NCBI GenBank assembly: GCA_018524725.1
Contig: JAEUWP010000091.1
Coordinates: 100,945 to 164,944, forward strand
Reading direction: 5' to 3'
DNA from: Podaxis mareebaensis
Taxonomy: Eukaryota; Basidiomycota; Agaricomycetes; Agaricales; Agaricaceae
DNA: 64,000 bases
Both the position numbers and the translations under genes were made by a program. The number at the start of each line of letters is the position of its first letter. Positions within the stretch are counted from its first letter, which is position 1. Positions 11,824 to 24,682 of the stretch are shown here, one piece after another. Below the pieces are notes generated by a model. The model searched no databases. It saw only the letters and a program-made list of their open reading frames with translations, and was not told where the DNA came from.

Positions 11824-12991
11824 TTAAGGGAATGATGAAGGTGATCCCCTAACCACCATTGTGCATATTTCCTGCACTTTCTTCTCGTATTCCTCGACGA
11901 GCTCCGGGCGTAGAAAGTGATACTCGCACAGCCCATCCAGGACGTCGTACACGTTAATCAAAAACCGGTCCTTCTCCTCCTCCGACGCTTTTACCCAAAA
12001 CTCCGGCGTAGCATACGATAGCAAGTTACCAACCACGTCGATGTGTTCCAACAACACAGCATTCTCCAATGTGAGGTCGACAATCTCCCTAACAGAGACA
12101 CGTGAGACCAAGTTGGCCTGGGATAGACTTCCTAGAAGTCGACAGAAGGTATAAGCAGCGTCAAGGTATTGTTGGGTCACCAAGAAACGCCTTCCTGGGT
12201 AGATGCTGAAGCTCATGCCCTGTGTCGGCTTCTTTAAGCGGAATGCTATACGAGGAGCTTGGCAGACGTACAGGGTTCCAATAGTGATGCCACGCCGCAA
12301 ACGCACTTTGCGAGACGCATGAGACAAAGTATGATGCTGCCTCGTGTTTGGAGACCTCCAATAACATGTGCTTGATGTTGACTGCGCAGGCAGTAACAAT
12401 GAGAGGCGACACTCCCGTCACTACAGAAGAGACCAGTTGGTACGCGAGCTCAGCGAGCTCGCCGAATTCCCAGTTGTTGGATAGAACGAGAACACGACAT
12501 GCGTTCGCGCATTCCTCCCTTGAGTGACTGGAAAGAACATGTTGGAAGCGGGAATGCCAGTGGGGAGTCCAGTCCTGGGCTGGTGTAGAACGAGAGGACG
12601 ACGAGCCGGAAGAGGAGAAAGATTCTTCCGTGTCAAACAAATCTTCATTATCAAAATCTGGCCGGATGCCCGAATCGTTATCTCCAGACTCGGCGTCCAC
12701 CCCATCAAAAGAATAACCCGACCCCAGCTCGTCCAAAGCATCTGGTTCGAGATCCTCAAAGGCCATGCTCGAACTCTCAACTTTGTTAGGGTATCTCCCC
12801 GAGCGGAATATCGCTAACACGCGCGCTTGCGCGAGGGCGTCGTTCCGCGCTTTGTCTTCGGCGGCTACGCTGGGTGACCACACTTTCTGGAATCTCGGAG
12901 ACTGGGGTGGGAGACGGGGTGAATGTTTCGCAAAGCTTTCCGTGTTAACGTCTGGTTCACTTGACCAGATGTTCATGATGAGGTCTGTCAT
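11824..12991 (-). CDS. Hypothetical acidic/helical protein, 371 aa
   Basis: Two exons, 12272-12991 and 11824-12219, separated by a 52-nt GT-AG intron in phase 0, give 371 aa. The first 140 residues are low complexity and acidic, with a Ser-rich run (FSSSGSSSSRSTPAQDW). From about residue 150 the protein is a run of amphipathic helices (ECANACRVLVLSNNW, ELAELAYQLVSSVV, and on to EYEKKVQEICTMVV). That pattern suggests an ARM/HEAT or MIF4G-like helical repeat, but I see no diagnostic motif and do not assign a function. There is no signal peptide or membrane segment. It is divergently arranged with the lipase gene at 13502. The intron removes a premature stop, and both exons have good coding character. 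Confidence 0.72.
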
Positions 12992-13501
12992 CTCAGCAGA
13001 GACGGATTATCGGTGGGGCTTGTGGCGGTAGCGGCAAGGAAGGTGTAGTGAGTGTGAGGACCAGCCAAGAGATGAGAGTTTCCAAACGTAGGGACGGTCT
13101 TTTAATACGTCCAAGCGATGTACTGAGGAATAAACGCGTGCGGCGCGTGGCAACGACATTGAGGAACACAAGGCGGGTCTTGCATCAGCTACCACAAAAG
13201 CCATGGACTTGTCGCTATGTACGTATGTACCAATTGTCTTCGAGGTGAGACCCTGTCGAACCTGTCATTGTGCTAAATGGGACCTATAAGAAGAGAATAA
13301 ACAATCGCTGGTCTAAAGTGGGGGCTCGAGATGGAGAAATGCTAAATGGTTAGTCCCTTGATTGAATCTCGGATAAGATCTTCCGACCAGAAGTCAGATG
13401 ATCTCTTCCAGCCACGTGTCTGCTAAATCACGAGATTACCCAAACCCCAATCCTCCGAATTAAAGATCACACATGAATATTATGTCTTTTCTTCCATAAC
13501 C
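12992..13501. promoter_or_regulatory. Shared divergent promoter region
   Basis: This 510-nt gap lies between two divergent genes. No clear TATA box is seen on either side. Confidence 0.35.
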
Positions 13502-15876
13502 ATGAACAGCGTCTATGTCCCTACACAAGTCGTAGTTCTGCTCAGGAGACTAGCAAATGCCGTTGGTGCGTTTGGCATATCGAATCAGTACCTTCTCCAC
13601 CGCCAGGCGAAGGCAGACGAGCAGCGCGCCAAGGGTCCAGAGGACGTCATAGCGGGAACAGCCAGCCCCAAAGGATTGGCATGGCACACTCTCGCTGAGC
13701 TCAAGACCGTCGAGTGGCCATCATGGCCGTCCAGAAGCGACTGGAAACGCGCGAGGAATATCATCGTGGATAAATGGACGACAATTTCCAGGGACGCTCG
13801 GACTGGGATGTATGAGAGCCTGCTTCGAGGTCCGTCATCAACATCATTCGTATCGTCCTCCGTTTATCACAACTGATTATCTTCATCATCCAGCGGATGC
13901 ACTGTCCCTTCCATGGCTAGGACGCACCCTTACTTGGCCGTCTGCATTCTCGTTCCAAGTCAATCCCAGCCCCAATGATCCAGACGACCCACCACCGCCT
14001 GCTAACCGACGGCGGGCCAGCAAGAAGCAAGACCCAGATCCGTTCAAACTACTTCCAGCCCATGAACAGAAGCTGGCACAGCTCCCACCAGACATCATCC
14101 ACCAACTCCTCGCCAGTCCAACTCTCTACAACCCTCTACGAAAGCCACGTTTCCCGATTGTGCTTTGCCACGGTAGGTCTTCCATTCAACATGTCGGAGT
14201 TACAGCGTAGCTAATACCGGAATATAGGACTCTATGGCTTTGATACTCGTGGACCGGCATCATTTCCGAGCATTCGCGTCCATTACTGGGCCAATGTTCT
14301 CAAGGTCCTTCGGGACAAGGTAGGAGCAGAGGTGATCGTGACCTCCGTCCCTGGGTAAGTGGACAAGCGAGTGACTGCGGCCGTCCGTGCAGGAGAGTGA
14401 CACAACATTCTGCAGGACGGGGTCGATCGCTTCTCGAGCTGCTCGGCTAGATGAGCAGCTCCAGACCAAAGCGAAAGGTCGAGGCGTCAATATGCTCGCA
14501 CACTCTATGGGTGGTCTAGACAGTCGCTATCTGATCACCCATATTCGACCTGCCGAGTACGCCCCTCTGTCTTTGACGACTGTCAGCACTCCTCATCGGG
14601 GAAGTCCATTCATGGACTGGTGTACGGTGGGTAGTCGACGTTACTAGAAGCGAGTGCAGTCATCTCAATTCGCGTCAGGAAAACATTGGCATCGGCAAGC
14701 TCAGACAGCAGGAACGAGAGCTCGCCTATGCGCTTGAGAACGGTTGTCCGCTCAACTCCTCGACGTCGCCTCCCCTCGACGAAGCTAAATCTAAATCCGA
14801 ATCCTCATTCTCCCTCTCGTTCTCTTCCCTGCCCTCATCCTTCACAACTCTCCTCCTATCCATTGTCGACTCACCCGCATACGCTAACTTAACATCAGCA
14901 TACCTCAACAACATTTTCAACCCCGCAACACCCAACAATCCCAATGTAAAGTATTTCAGTGTGGCCAGTCGGCTACCTAGTGTCAGCATCTGGCATCCGT
15001 TGTGGTTGCCCAAGATGGTATTGGATGAGGCGGAGAATGCACAACGACTGAAGCTGAAAGAGTTGTGGGAGCAGCATCGCGAGAGTGGCAGAGTGGGTAT
15101 CGATGGCGAGGATGACGACGGAGTGCCCCTATGGGCTCAGGAAAGGGAATGGGGGAATGACGGGCTCGTAACAGTCCAAAGTGCGAAATGGGGACAGTTC
15201 CTAGGGATCATGGAGGGTTGTGATCGTGAGTTTCTTTTCCATCTCATTTTTCTGCCGATTGCCTGACTGGAATTGTTTCACAGACTGGGAAGTACGAGGA
15301 GCGAGGGGCCTTGATATCGATCTTCCCTCACTCACCGCACTCAGCTTCAGCCTCTCATCACCAGGCAGTGACTCGTGGAGCATCCTGGATTGGAGCCGTT
15401 TCGTTTACGCGTGGAAACGAGAGGAACGTATTGAGCGAGACGCAAAACTCGAAACTGCCGCCAAGAATGCTGCTGCTGCCCCATCTTCCACAGCCACACC
15501 TCCCACAAGACAATCCCTCCAACCTCCGCCGTCGCAAGATCGCCCCAGCGTGAACAACGACGCAGTTGTCAAAGCATCCACTGATAAACTGTCCGCAGTC
15601 TTTGACTGGCTCATCGATCAAATTCCAGCTTCGGCGAAATCTGTCACCTCCTCTGCGACGCTTCCGACCTCAATGAATGCTCCGGTGAAGGCACCGGAGG
15701 AGGTTATGGATGCCGCGAATGAGATGGTGCAAGAGCTGACGAAGAAGACCGAGGCCAGGGCTCGGGAGCAAGAGGAAGTTAAGCCGAAGGAGAGGAAGAA
15801 TGAGTTGGAGAGTAAGGAGGATTTGGAAAGGTTTTATGTCGCGTTGTCGAGGAAGATGTACGATGAGGGGCTGTGA
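13502..15876 (+). CDS. Tgl2-like triacylglycerol lipase (alpha/beta hydrolase)
   Basis: Six exons: 13502-13829, 13894-14172, 14228-14354, 14416-14626, 14679-15225 and 15284-15876. They give 694 aa. The fold is shown by FPIVLCHGLYGFD (oxyanion region), the nucleophile elbow NMLAHSMGGLDSRY (Ser), STPHRGSPFMDW, then NDGLVTVQSA (Asp) and CDHWEV (His) in the expected order. The order and long insertions resemble yeast Tgl2, a mitochondrial triacylglycerol/diacylglycerol lipase. The C-terminal 180 residues are an Ala/Pro-rich linker and a charged coiled-coil-like tail, longer than in Tgl2. The N-terminus is basic and could target mitochondria, but this is inference. Exon 6 begins within the His motif, so splicing is needed for a complete triad. 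Confidence 0.85.
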
Positions 15877-16694
15877 CTGACCTCTCCTGTATTCTGGATT
15901 GTGACTCTCAGGATCGCTTCTCCGATCGCAGTGCCATTTGTACCATCATCCATATTTATCTCTTGTATCATGGCATCCCGTCAGCTCTTGGCGCCGCTCA
16001 TCCCTCCCGTTCATCTTTCATATATCCGACCTACCACTTGCATGTCTGCTTCAACTGGACTCGTCTCAGTTTCTGGAGTATTTTGAAGGAAGATAATCCG
16101 TTCAACTTGTTGTAACCTTGTATTATTATTGCGTCCTACATTACTCTGTTCATCTAACGCTGTGGGTTCTGAAATCCAAATCTCAAATATCTTTACATCT
16201 ATACTCATATTCACGTAGGGTACCACCGCCGTGCCTTCAGTATACGTAGTGAAGGACTTTGTCAGCACCCGGTTGCGGGCGCGCGCCCAACCCAGGGCTA
16301 CGACGCCTTGTTGCACTTGATTTGCCCCGAGTCTATAGTCTAGGAGTGTCTTCAGAAGAACTTGGAATCCACTGGACACGGGATCCGATTTTTTTGGTGT
16401 TACGCCTAGGCAAGCGGGAAAGCTATGTAGTTCGAATTCGTCGGGTCCTTCGACTCACAAAAGTAAGTGTCCGAAACATCGCCGCCTTCTCTTTCGTGTA
16501 GCCATTTTCTATCGCTCGTTCGGCTGAGGAAATTGGACCAGCTTCTAGTCAGCGAACTCTCTAGTATCCCGGCAACCAGCACAGTATTGCTCGGGGCTTA
16601 CCTCAAATTTAAAGGTGGGCTGGGAAAAGCCTAAAAAGTCAAAGGAATAGGGACGATCGTGTCCGGTCTGGTCAGCCTCCCCACCCCTTCCCTC
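15877..16694. other. No convincing gene
   Basis: Only short frames are present. The right end grades into a decayed copy of the gene at 17587. Confidence 0.45.
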
Positions 16695-17145
16695 CATCTC
16701 ACCCGTACGGTAGTCATTAATATGTGGGTCTGGGCTCTATAAGCGAGCTGCTGGATTGTCTAAACCGTCAAGCCTTTTCTCAGATTTCACCTATCGGTGG
16801 CCGAAGTCGCTCGGGGTGCGGGGGACCCTCGCGGATACGGGGCTGCGGGACAAGCTCCTACGCCTCTGAGAATATGAAAGTTTGATAGCTCTTTCCATCT
16901 GGCGTTCAATATGGCCGAGGACCGGGACGACCAGGGGATGAGTATGTCAGTGAAGTTTGATCGGACCTTTCAGGAGCTAAGGGCTTGCTTGAAGTGGGTC
17001 CGGGATCCTGGATTCGTGGAGCGTTGGGAACTCTAGAAGCCCAGACGAGACTGTCGAGGGTAAGCGTCGCGCGTCGGTTATTGGTTACTACAAACTTTGA
17101 GTCATGGCCTCCCAGCTCCTTATATCGTTTGGATTTGACTGTTGT
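16695..17145 (+). pseudogene. Decayed duplicate of the START-like gene at 17587-18125
   Basis: Blocks match the downstream gene in order. CCATCTCACCCGTACGGTAG (about 16695) corresponds to the gene start. TTTGATAGCTCTTTCCATCT (about 16880) and GGGGATGAGTATGTCAGTGA (about 16934) correspond to the middle. CCTCCCAGCTCCTTATATCG (about 17106) corresponds to the second exon. Central sequence is missing and the frame is broken, so this is a relic of a tandem duplication. Confidence 0.65.
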
Positions 17146-17586
17146 GTAGTAGTAACTCCCGGAGTGTTTGAGAGAGGGGTTGGAAGAAACGCACGGACCA
17201 AGTTGGACCTAAATGCGATATTTTTTGAGGCATTGCCACATTGCGAGTTTGGGACACTGTTGATTTGACACCTGTGCTATATATACCTTCATTGCCGAAT
17301 TTAAAAAGCTCCATATATGCAATGCTGACGGAATGCTTCGTTGACCTTGACTCTGTCACTGATTTCAAATAGGTAGTGTCGGTGGTTCGTATGGTAGTAG
17401 AATCCTGAAGCGTTACGGCCCCATTCACGCCCCACACACCGTTTCATTCTTCCCTTCACGGAGCTTGTAAATAACCCCAATTGCACGATCTCTACCAATG
17501 GATCCTTGAGTCAGATTACAAACGAGAAGGCCACTTCCCGATAATAAATAGTTTGATTCTCCTCACTCGCGACATCCGTTGCCCTT
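17146..17586. other. Spacer and likely promoter of the START-like gene
   Basis: No gene is seen. The interval lies between the decayed duplicate and the intact copy. Confidence 0.4.
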
Positions 17587-18125
17587 ATGCCTTGGCCCAT
17601 CCATATCACCCGTACAGTCGTCGTCTGGAGGCACATCCGAGCCTCTGAAGCACAAGTCTCCGAAATCGCCTCGGATGTTGAATCTTACCTTAGATTCCAG
17701 CCCTTTATCACCAAGATGGTGCAGGACGTCACAAACCCTCGGCTTTACAGAGTAACAGAACGTGTTCCCGCACCTGCAAGCCTATGGATGTTTGATAACT
17801 CGTTCAGCATCGCGTTTGAACCTGTGGAGGACCAGGACGGTCGGGGGATGAACATGTCAGCGAAGATCGATCAAAGCTTCCTGTTTCCCAAGCTAGTGTC
17901 GAGGGTTCGTGTGAAAGAGACAGAAGAACATGGAGTCCTGGAGTTAGTAGAAATTTTGGAAGTCCAGGCAAGTTGCATCTTTTCCCGTAGAGATATCAAG
18001 AATACGAATACACAACGACTTTACAGGTGTTGAGCCTCCTAGCCCCTTATATCATTGGCCTTCTTAGAAAGGCGCATCAGGAACTCATGCGACGGTTGGC
18101 AGAGGAAGTTGAAAGGGAAGGATAA
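17587..18125 (+). CDS. Small START/SRPBCC-like fungal protein (DUF7053-like)
   Basis: Exon 1 is 17587-17967 and exon 2 is 18027-18125, giving 159 aa. The intron starts with GC (CCAG then GCAAGT) and ends TTTACAG in phase 0. Reading through without splicing gives an unrelated tail. The protein begins with a beta strand and helix (ITRTVVVWRHIRASEAQVSE), has mixed beta strands in the middle and a C-terminal helix with LLAPYIIGLLRKAHQELMRR. This helix-grip-like order and the fungal restriction suggest a DUF7053/SRPBCC lipid-binding type fold, but the match is from memory and the ligand is unknown. There is no signal peptide. A broken copy lies just upstream. Confidence 0.7.
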
Positions 18126-18330
18126 GCTACAGTGATTGGAACCAAATCTAGTGCGCCGTGTGCACACGAGCACGAACAGTTTATTGATAAATCCTCACTC
18201 ACAAACATCCCCCGCTAATTTATGTCGGAACGGTCACCTTCCAGCGTTTGGAAATATACCAAGTCAACGTGATTTATTCATGAAAATCAAGGAAACATTC
18301 GTTACACCTTCAAATCCACATCCAAATGCA

Positions 18331-20071
18331 TCACACAACTGAAACAGGGAACCCCATTGCCCTTCGTCCAAGGTCATTGTCAATATCGTCGGCATCAGCA
18401 ATGCCAACGAACGCAGCTTCGGCCTGTCCCTTAGGGAAATCGGGAGGACGCTGTGCCTTCAGGAAACAATCACGCTGCCTCTGAATATAATCGAAATTCT
18501 GGACCGTGTAAGGTACTGCGGGTATGTACATCACTTTCAAACGAGTCAATTAGATCGCGTTTGGTCTGGAGGCGGCTAAGATGATCTTACCTGCGGAATC
18601 TTCTGTTCCAGTATGTTCCTCTTCGACGGAGTGAACGACATCACAGTGCCAGAAGACGGCGTCCCCTGGGTTAACCTTGGGTACAGAAGTCATGGTCTTC
18701 TCCAGGAACAAATGTGGGTGTGACAGGGGGTTAAGGCGAGGGCCTGCGTATCCCCCCTCCCAAGGAATGATTCCGGGGAAATCCGGGCTCGTCACATCTA
18801 CTCGATCTTTCCAGCGGAAGTAAATCGATAAGTGGCGTGTGCTGACGTACCGAAGACCCAATTCTTAGGATCCAGAACTTCAGCAGAGTCTTCCGGGACC
18901 AATGGCTTGAAGAAGGGACGAAGGATGATGTAGGTGTTCGAGAGCAAGACATCTGGGAACACTCTCAATGTGCCTTGTGTCGGACCCGTCTCGCTACCGC
19001 GAGGTCAGATTCGGATCCCAGGGCAAGTGTGGTAACGCACCTCATGGACAACCAGCCTTGGAAGGTCCTAAAGACGGTCGACTGAAAGTACGCTCAGCTT
19101 GCGACTCAAACCAATGAAGGGATAAATGCCCACCTGATTGGGCCTGCCATACAGAGAGCTACGCGCATCGAGCCTGCCTTGTAAATCATAGGGATCATGT
19201 TCTCGCCACTCTCCAGTCAAAATTTTCTCGAAGCACTTTCTGAGCATCGGGTCCTCCCAACGCTCGATCGAACCTCCTATAAGATTCGTCAGTATCTACC
19301 CAGCCAGGAACTAACTCCCATAATTGATCTCATACCATCCAGGTGGGGCGGATGGAGGCCCCATTTAACGCCAGCCTTCCTAATCCTAAACCTGTCGGCG
19401 TATGTCAAGGGAATGGAGAGATCGACGTTCTCTGACTTCTTTCCCGTGTTGTCGTGATACAGGTTATTCAACCATATATTTGCCTTCAATAAGTTCGGGT
19501 TAGCCCTGACCTGAACTTGCGGTTTAGTCCAGCTGCATGTATTGTCGTCATTGAATATTTTTCTACCGTATAAATACCTGAGTCACTCACTAGAGCTGGA
19601 AAAATTGCTTATTGTCAGCAGGGATCCCTGGAGCCACCGGTGATTAGACGTGTCATTTATTGATTGGCAAAGACTTACCTTCGACGGGATTGACGCGTAC
19701 GAACTCCCTCAATGACTCCCTCCACGCAATAGCCTTCTCATCGTCTACAATATCCCTAATTACAACACACCCACGCCTCTTGATTGTATTCACCTCCTCT
19801 GCACTCAGCTCCTCCAAGTCGTTGAAATTAACCTGTGGAATGTACTACCCGTGGTATCTCGTTCAATATCTCACAGTATTTCCGGGTCTAACCGTCTACC
19901 TACCTCAGAACCTCCTCGGTTAATCTTGTCAGCAGTGGCGACTAACTCATCGATAACCTCCTTCCATGCCTGGGTAATGCGGGCTTCAAAATCAGGGTAG
20001 CTGGACGCGATCTCGCGCTTCAAGTCCGCGAAGCGAGGCGGAAAAGTTGCAGTGCTCGGGCTCGCATTCAT
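18331..20071 (-). CDS. DUF1479 (YbiU-type) 2-oxoglutarate/Fe(II) oxygenase-like protein
   Basis: Nine exons: 19904-20071, 19679-19832, 19591-19627, 19336-19532, 19134-19276, 19041-19081, 18851-18993, 18591-18806 and 18331-18533. They total 1302 nt (433 aa). The N-terminus has RFADLKREIASSYPDFEARI and RRGCVVIRDIVDDEKAIAWR, typical of DUF1479. The putative iron ligands are the HxD in HPPHLDGGSIERWED and a distal His in FWHCDVVHSVEEEH. The Arg expected to bind 2-oxoglutarate follows shortly after. Substrates of the family are poorly known. The start at 20071 was preferred over an in-frame ATG at 20131 because the upstream 20 residues are not conserved-looking. Every splice site is GT-AG. It converges on the small START-like gene, with about 200 nt between stops. 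Confidence 0.88.
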
Positions 20072-21612
20072 CGAGGCGCGGTGGCAAGGGGGGATAAGAA
20101 CTGGGGAATATGTATGTGCACAACCCCGCACAATTTATGGCAACGTGCAATCTATTCTTAGCTTGAGGGGCTTATTTGTCCGAGAATTTCCCGCTCTTGT
20201 GGTTCCCCCAACCATCAAGGGTGGAAATATGCTTTGGAGATGAGTAACAGCAGATAGGCCATTGGTCTCCTTAGAGGCTTGTTCTCCCGATAATACGCCG
20301 TTTTCGAATGCCAAACCTCTGGGTCGAAGCTCTCCTCAATAAACAGAACAAACCTAGGAAGGAATACCAGGCCAGAGAAGTAGAATACGTAGAAGACTAT
20401 AGTAACTGGTGCAGCGCCAAGAGATATCAATCAGAAAGACAAAGGGCTCGGAACGACGGTTGGATTCAATGAAGTTAATGAGAGGGAAGATTGTGCGGTG
20501 GTGGAAAGGATTGCGATGATGTCGGGAGTATTCAAGCACTATTGGTTATTCACTTTCGCGGGCCTCCACTCTGCATTTTGTTGATATTCTTAGTAGCGTT
20601 TGAAGTGGGTTTGCCATCACAAGGTGAGGCCAGTTCTTGCCTGCTGACATTAAGCGCTACGAGATATTGCCGCGGTCATCCAACATAGTCTGATCAAGGG
20701 AGATACGCGCATGCATGCCAAATCGTGGGCTCAGGTGCTCTGACCTCGAGAGATGACCTACCAGGGGTTACCTGGAAATGCCTGTACACCTACGGTCTAC
20801 GATTAACCAACCTAGATTCAGTCGCTGTTACGAAAGGCTAACCGGGCAGCCAGGACTGTATAGGCTTGTACGCTGCAATGAGTAACCTCACTGTCAACAG
20901 TGGCCTGTACGGAAGTGGCCCGTTGGCCAAGGTATGGAATGCAGGGGGCCAGGTACTTTGGACTTGACAGAACGACACCAAGAGCTCCGGTATGCATCGG
21001 GAGATTTTGAGGAAGCCGAAGTTTTGAAGGTTTAAGGCTCACTTAGCCGGAAATTGAAATAGCAGAGAATCTTTGAGGGAATTTTTGCCTTCAATAGCGG
21101 CCTTCGGGCTTCTTGCAGATCAAGGTATTTCAGCGGGGCAGCAGAGCAGCGATACCAGGGGATCCAGTGGCTGAGGTCCTTCAGCATTTTGCTTTGCCAT
21201 ATTTCAATGCGGATCTTTGAAACGAAGAGATACATCCATCTGAGGGGTCCGCGCCTCACAAGGGACATCAAATCCTTATTTGGGCGTGGGGTGGATGGTA
21301 GGCCTTGCGGTTGGGACTTCTAGTTGTAGCCTCCTCGGGTACGACGTGGTAAGTAAACTCCTGGAGCCACCTCTGCTGTCGTGTTCCTTCAGACCATGGT
21401 GAAATCGTCGTTCAACAACTTGTATGTGGCTCAATAGAGGTGGAGAGCACGTGCTTCGACACGTACCTGAGTTGCCAAAAATAACCTCGCCGGAAGGACA
21501 TCCTGACCAGCAATCATTACGTGGAGGAATTATCCGTCCTCAACCACTCACAACCACCGCTGTCGTTGTGCGACACTAATCTTACTGCTCACACCAGTAC
21601 CGGCATCACCTG
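20072..21612. other. Gene-free interval of about 1.5 kb
   Basis: I see only short frames on both strands, with no motif or joinable exons. Confidence 0.5.
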
Positions 21613-24600
21613 ATGTTCGAGCAATGCTGCTGGGCTAGGTTGCACAAAACCTTCTCACCTGTCATTGTCCTGCTCCTACTCGTATGGATTACACCGGTCG
21701 CCGCTGAACCAACGTCTCGCAATGACCCCTTTCGCGCGATTGCATTGCACGCACAGAAACGTCCCGATCCACCTATATGCTGCTTAAAACCTCTTCCTCC
21801 ATTGGAGCCGGTTGAGGATGACCTATTACTTTCATTTGAGGAATGGAAAGCTCGGCAGCATCATGCTTCAGAGAATGCTTCCTCAACGGGCCCTTCAAGT
21901 AATGGGGCAAATAAAATTGGGAACGGAACGGGAGACGGTAGTGAGCCTGTGAATACGGACGATGTGGTGTCACCAGCACCCGCGGCTCAGGAGGACAAGC
22001 AGCCGCATGTACCCGCAAAGCCGCAGGAAGTCCCCTTACACCTTTCGCCACATTTTCGGGTCCCCCTTGTCGATCGCTTCAATTACGCCTCACTAGACTG
22101 TTCTGCGCGGGTGCATAAGGCCCATAAAGGGGCAAAGCACCCGTCGAATATCTTGTCGTCAAAGAAGGATCGGTACATGCTCAGCCCTTGCAAGACGGAA
22201 GGAGGGAAACAGTTTGTAGTCGTGGAATTGTGCGAGGATATCCGGATTGATACGGTGCAGCTGGCGAACTTTGAGTTCTTCAGCGGGGTGTTCAAGGACT
22301 TCACAGTTAGCGTTGCAAAGACGTCTTCGACGGACGAGGAAGACTGGACGGTTGCAGGGACGTACAGGGCGAAGAATGTTAGGGGTGTTCAGGTGCGATT
22401 ACCTGAGTGTAGATTGGTTCCTGATGGCTGACTTGGTCTTGTAGTCCTTCCATACGCCGACCTCACTTCGTGATTTCTATCGATACCTCCGGATTGACTT
22501 TCACTCACACTACGGCTCGGAGTACTACTGCCCCGTCTCCCTCCTTCGGGTATATGGACTTACCCATCTTGAGGAATGGAAATGGGAGCTGTGGGAAGCG
22601 GAGAGCAGGGCGAAAACGGAGGCTGCCCTGAAAGATGCACAAACGCAACGGACGACGAAAGCTGTCAACCATAGCAATCTCACCAACGATACCGTACCAA
22701 TCAATGACACTGACCAGACCATTCATGAAGAAAGTGGCATGCCCTCGACGCTCGCCCTGCCCATCAACGAGACCTGGAAGGAGGTGGGACCCTCATCGAT
22801 GACGACGATGACCGAAAGTCCTATACATTCAACTGACACGTACCTTTCAAATGCGCCCTCCATCACCCAACCTCCAGAATTCGAAACTGCACAAGCATCC
22901 CCAGCAACAGTTGCCACAACTTCCATCTCCTCGCTGTCCCCAACCCTTATCTCTTCCATACTCCAGCCTTCTACTACCCCACCCGGTAACGCCACGCCTA
23001 GCCCAGTCCCATCTCAAGCGAAGATGAACACAACTGCCATTATCACAACCTCGACGTCAGTCAATACGGAGCTTCCCGTAACCCGCACCTCTTCTATCGT
23101 TTTAACCACGACACCACTCTCCGCATCACATCCTTTCCTACCAATCCCGGTTTCCGGTGGTGAGTCTGTTTATCGGACCATTATGAACCGGCTGGTGGGG
23201 TTGCAGAGGAACCATACACTGTATGAACAGTATATGGCTCAACAGCAGTCAATCGTCCGAGACGCTCTGAAACGGTTAAGCGAGGACATTGGTCGTCTGG
23301 AAGGCTTGGTATGTGATCTGTAATGGGCGTTGGAATGTCGAAGAGGTTGATCGTTGATTGTTCTCGAAAATGTGTAGGGGAAAGCTCAGCGACAGGCACA
23401 CGAACGAGCGGTGCTTGAGTGGGAGAAACAGCGCAAGCAGTGGCAGATGGAGTATGCGCAATTATTACAGCGGATAGAGTATTTATCGGACGAGGTAAGC
23501 GACTCATATGCGGGTTCGCTGCCCACATTGCTCATGCACTGACTCGGAATATTCTAGATTATTATGGAAAAGCGCCTGGGAGTTGCGCAGCTGTGCTTAC
23601 TACTCGCCGTATTGGTTTTCATGGGTCTCACGCGGGGATCTCGAGGACCGATCATCGAGGATAGAAGGTATTGGCGCCCTAAACTTAAAAGCCTCAGTGT
23701 GGATTTGCCTCGTCCGCGGACGGGGAAGCCAGAAGACTTTCGGATGCCACAGCGTGAGTCAGGCTTCTAGTTTTCACCTGATCACCAATCTCACCACACC
23801 TGCGTAGGAAATGGGGAACGTGCCGAGCTCACAAAAGCCAGTGCTGCGAATTCGGGCTCGGGTTTGTCATCTCCAGAGGGCGCTGACTCAACTGCGTCAT
23901 CATCATTGCGATACCCTTTAACAGCTATTGAACTGAATACCCCTCCTCACCGGCAGCAAACGAAGCGTAGCGGCGTTGAAAAGCAGCGTCCTGAGAATCA
24001 GCAAAATGTACCCATCTTGCTGGATGGCAACGGCACGCCTTCGTGTGCACGGTCCCGTACGAAGTCGAGGTCTAGGAGTAGGACATCCTCATGGACAGGC
24101 AAGGGCATTCTAGTCCTTCCAGGTCCGTCGAGCTCTCGGCAGGCTATTGAGACCCGTGGTGGCCACTTAGTTGCTGTCACCAATACACCATCAAAGGGAT
24201 CTCGCGTAGCTGGAGTTTATTCTCCTGGTAGGCCAGGTTTGGCTTCCGCTAGGACCACCACATCTGTGCCTCATCAGCGGCGAGCCATTCCGCTGCAAAG
24301 ATCTCATTCGAGTCACGGAGTTCCGGGATCTATTGACATATCCTTGGCACAAACCTGGACTGGATCTGGAAGTGCACCTAAAAGCGCACGGAGGTGGGCC
24401 AGAACGGCCCATCTACATGAGGTGAAGGGCAAGTGGAAAGAGAACGGATCTGGGTATAGATACAGTGTATCTGGTGGTGGGATGGACGGCATTATGAAAG
24501 GAATAGAAGGTGAAGGTGGAAGTGATGTTTTCAGGCGTGCTGGATCCGCTCATGCGACAACAGAGGACATGGAGGAGGGGCGAGAAAAGCTACTGATTCT

Positions 24601-24682
24601 GCATAGTGATGATGCAGACGCTGATGCCGATGGTTGGGAAAGTGCGAGTGATGTAGGCATTGATAGTATTGAAGGCATCTAA
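21613..24682 (+). CDS. SUN-domain ER membrane protein, SLP1/osteopotentia-like
   Basis: Five exons: 21613-22392, 22445-23308, 23378-23494, 23558-23753 and 23808-24682. They give 943 aa. A hydrophobic leader (VIVLLLLVWITPVAA) is followed by an acidic linker with LSFEEWKARQ. The SUN-like domain spans about residues 135-330 (VDRFNYASLDCSARV, DRYMLSPCKTEGGKQFVVVE, ANFEFFSGVFKDFTVSV, YYCPVSLLRVYGLTHLEEWK). A Ser/Thr-rich stretch and a coiled coil (YEQYMAQQQSIVRDALKRL) precede a membrane span (AQLCLLLAVLVFMGL) in exon 4 and a basic, disordered tail. This domain order fits SLP1/SUCO. In yeast, Slp1 works with Emp65 in the ER to protect folding proteins. Stop-containing introns separate all exons. 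Confidence 0.87.
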
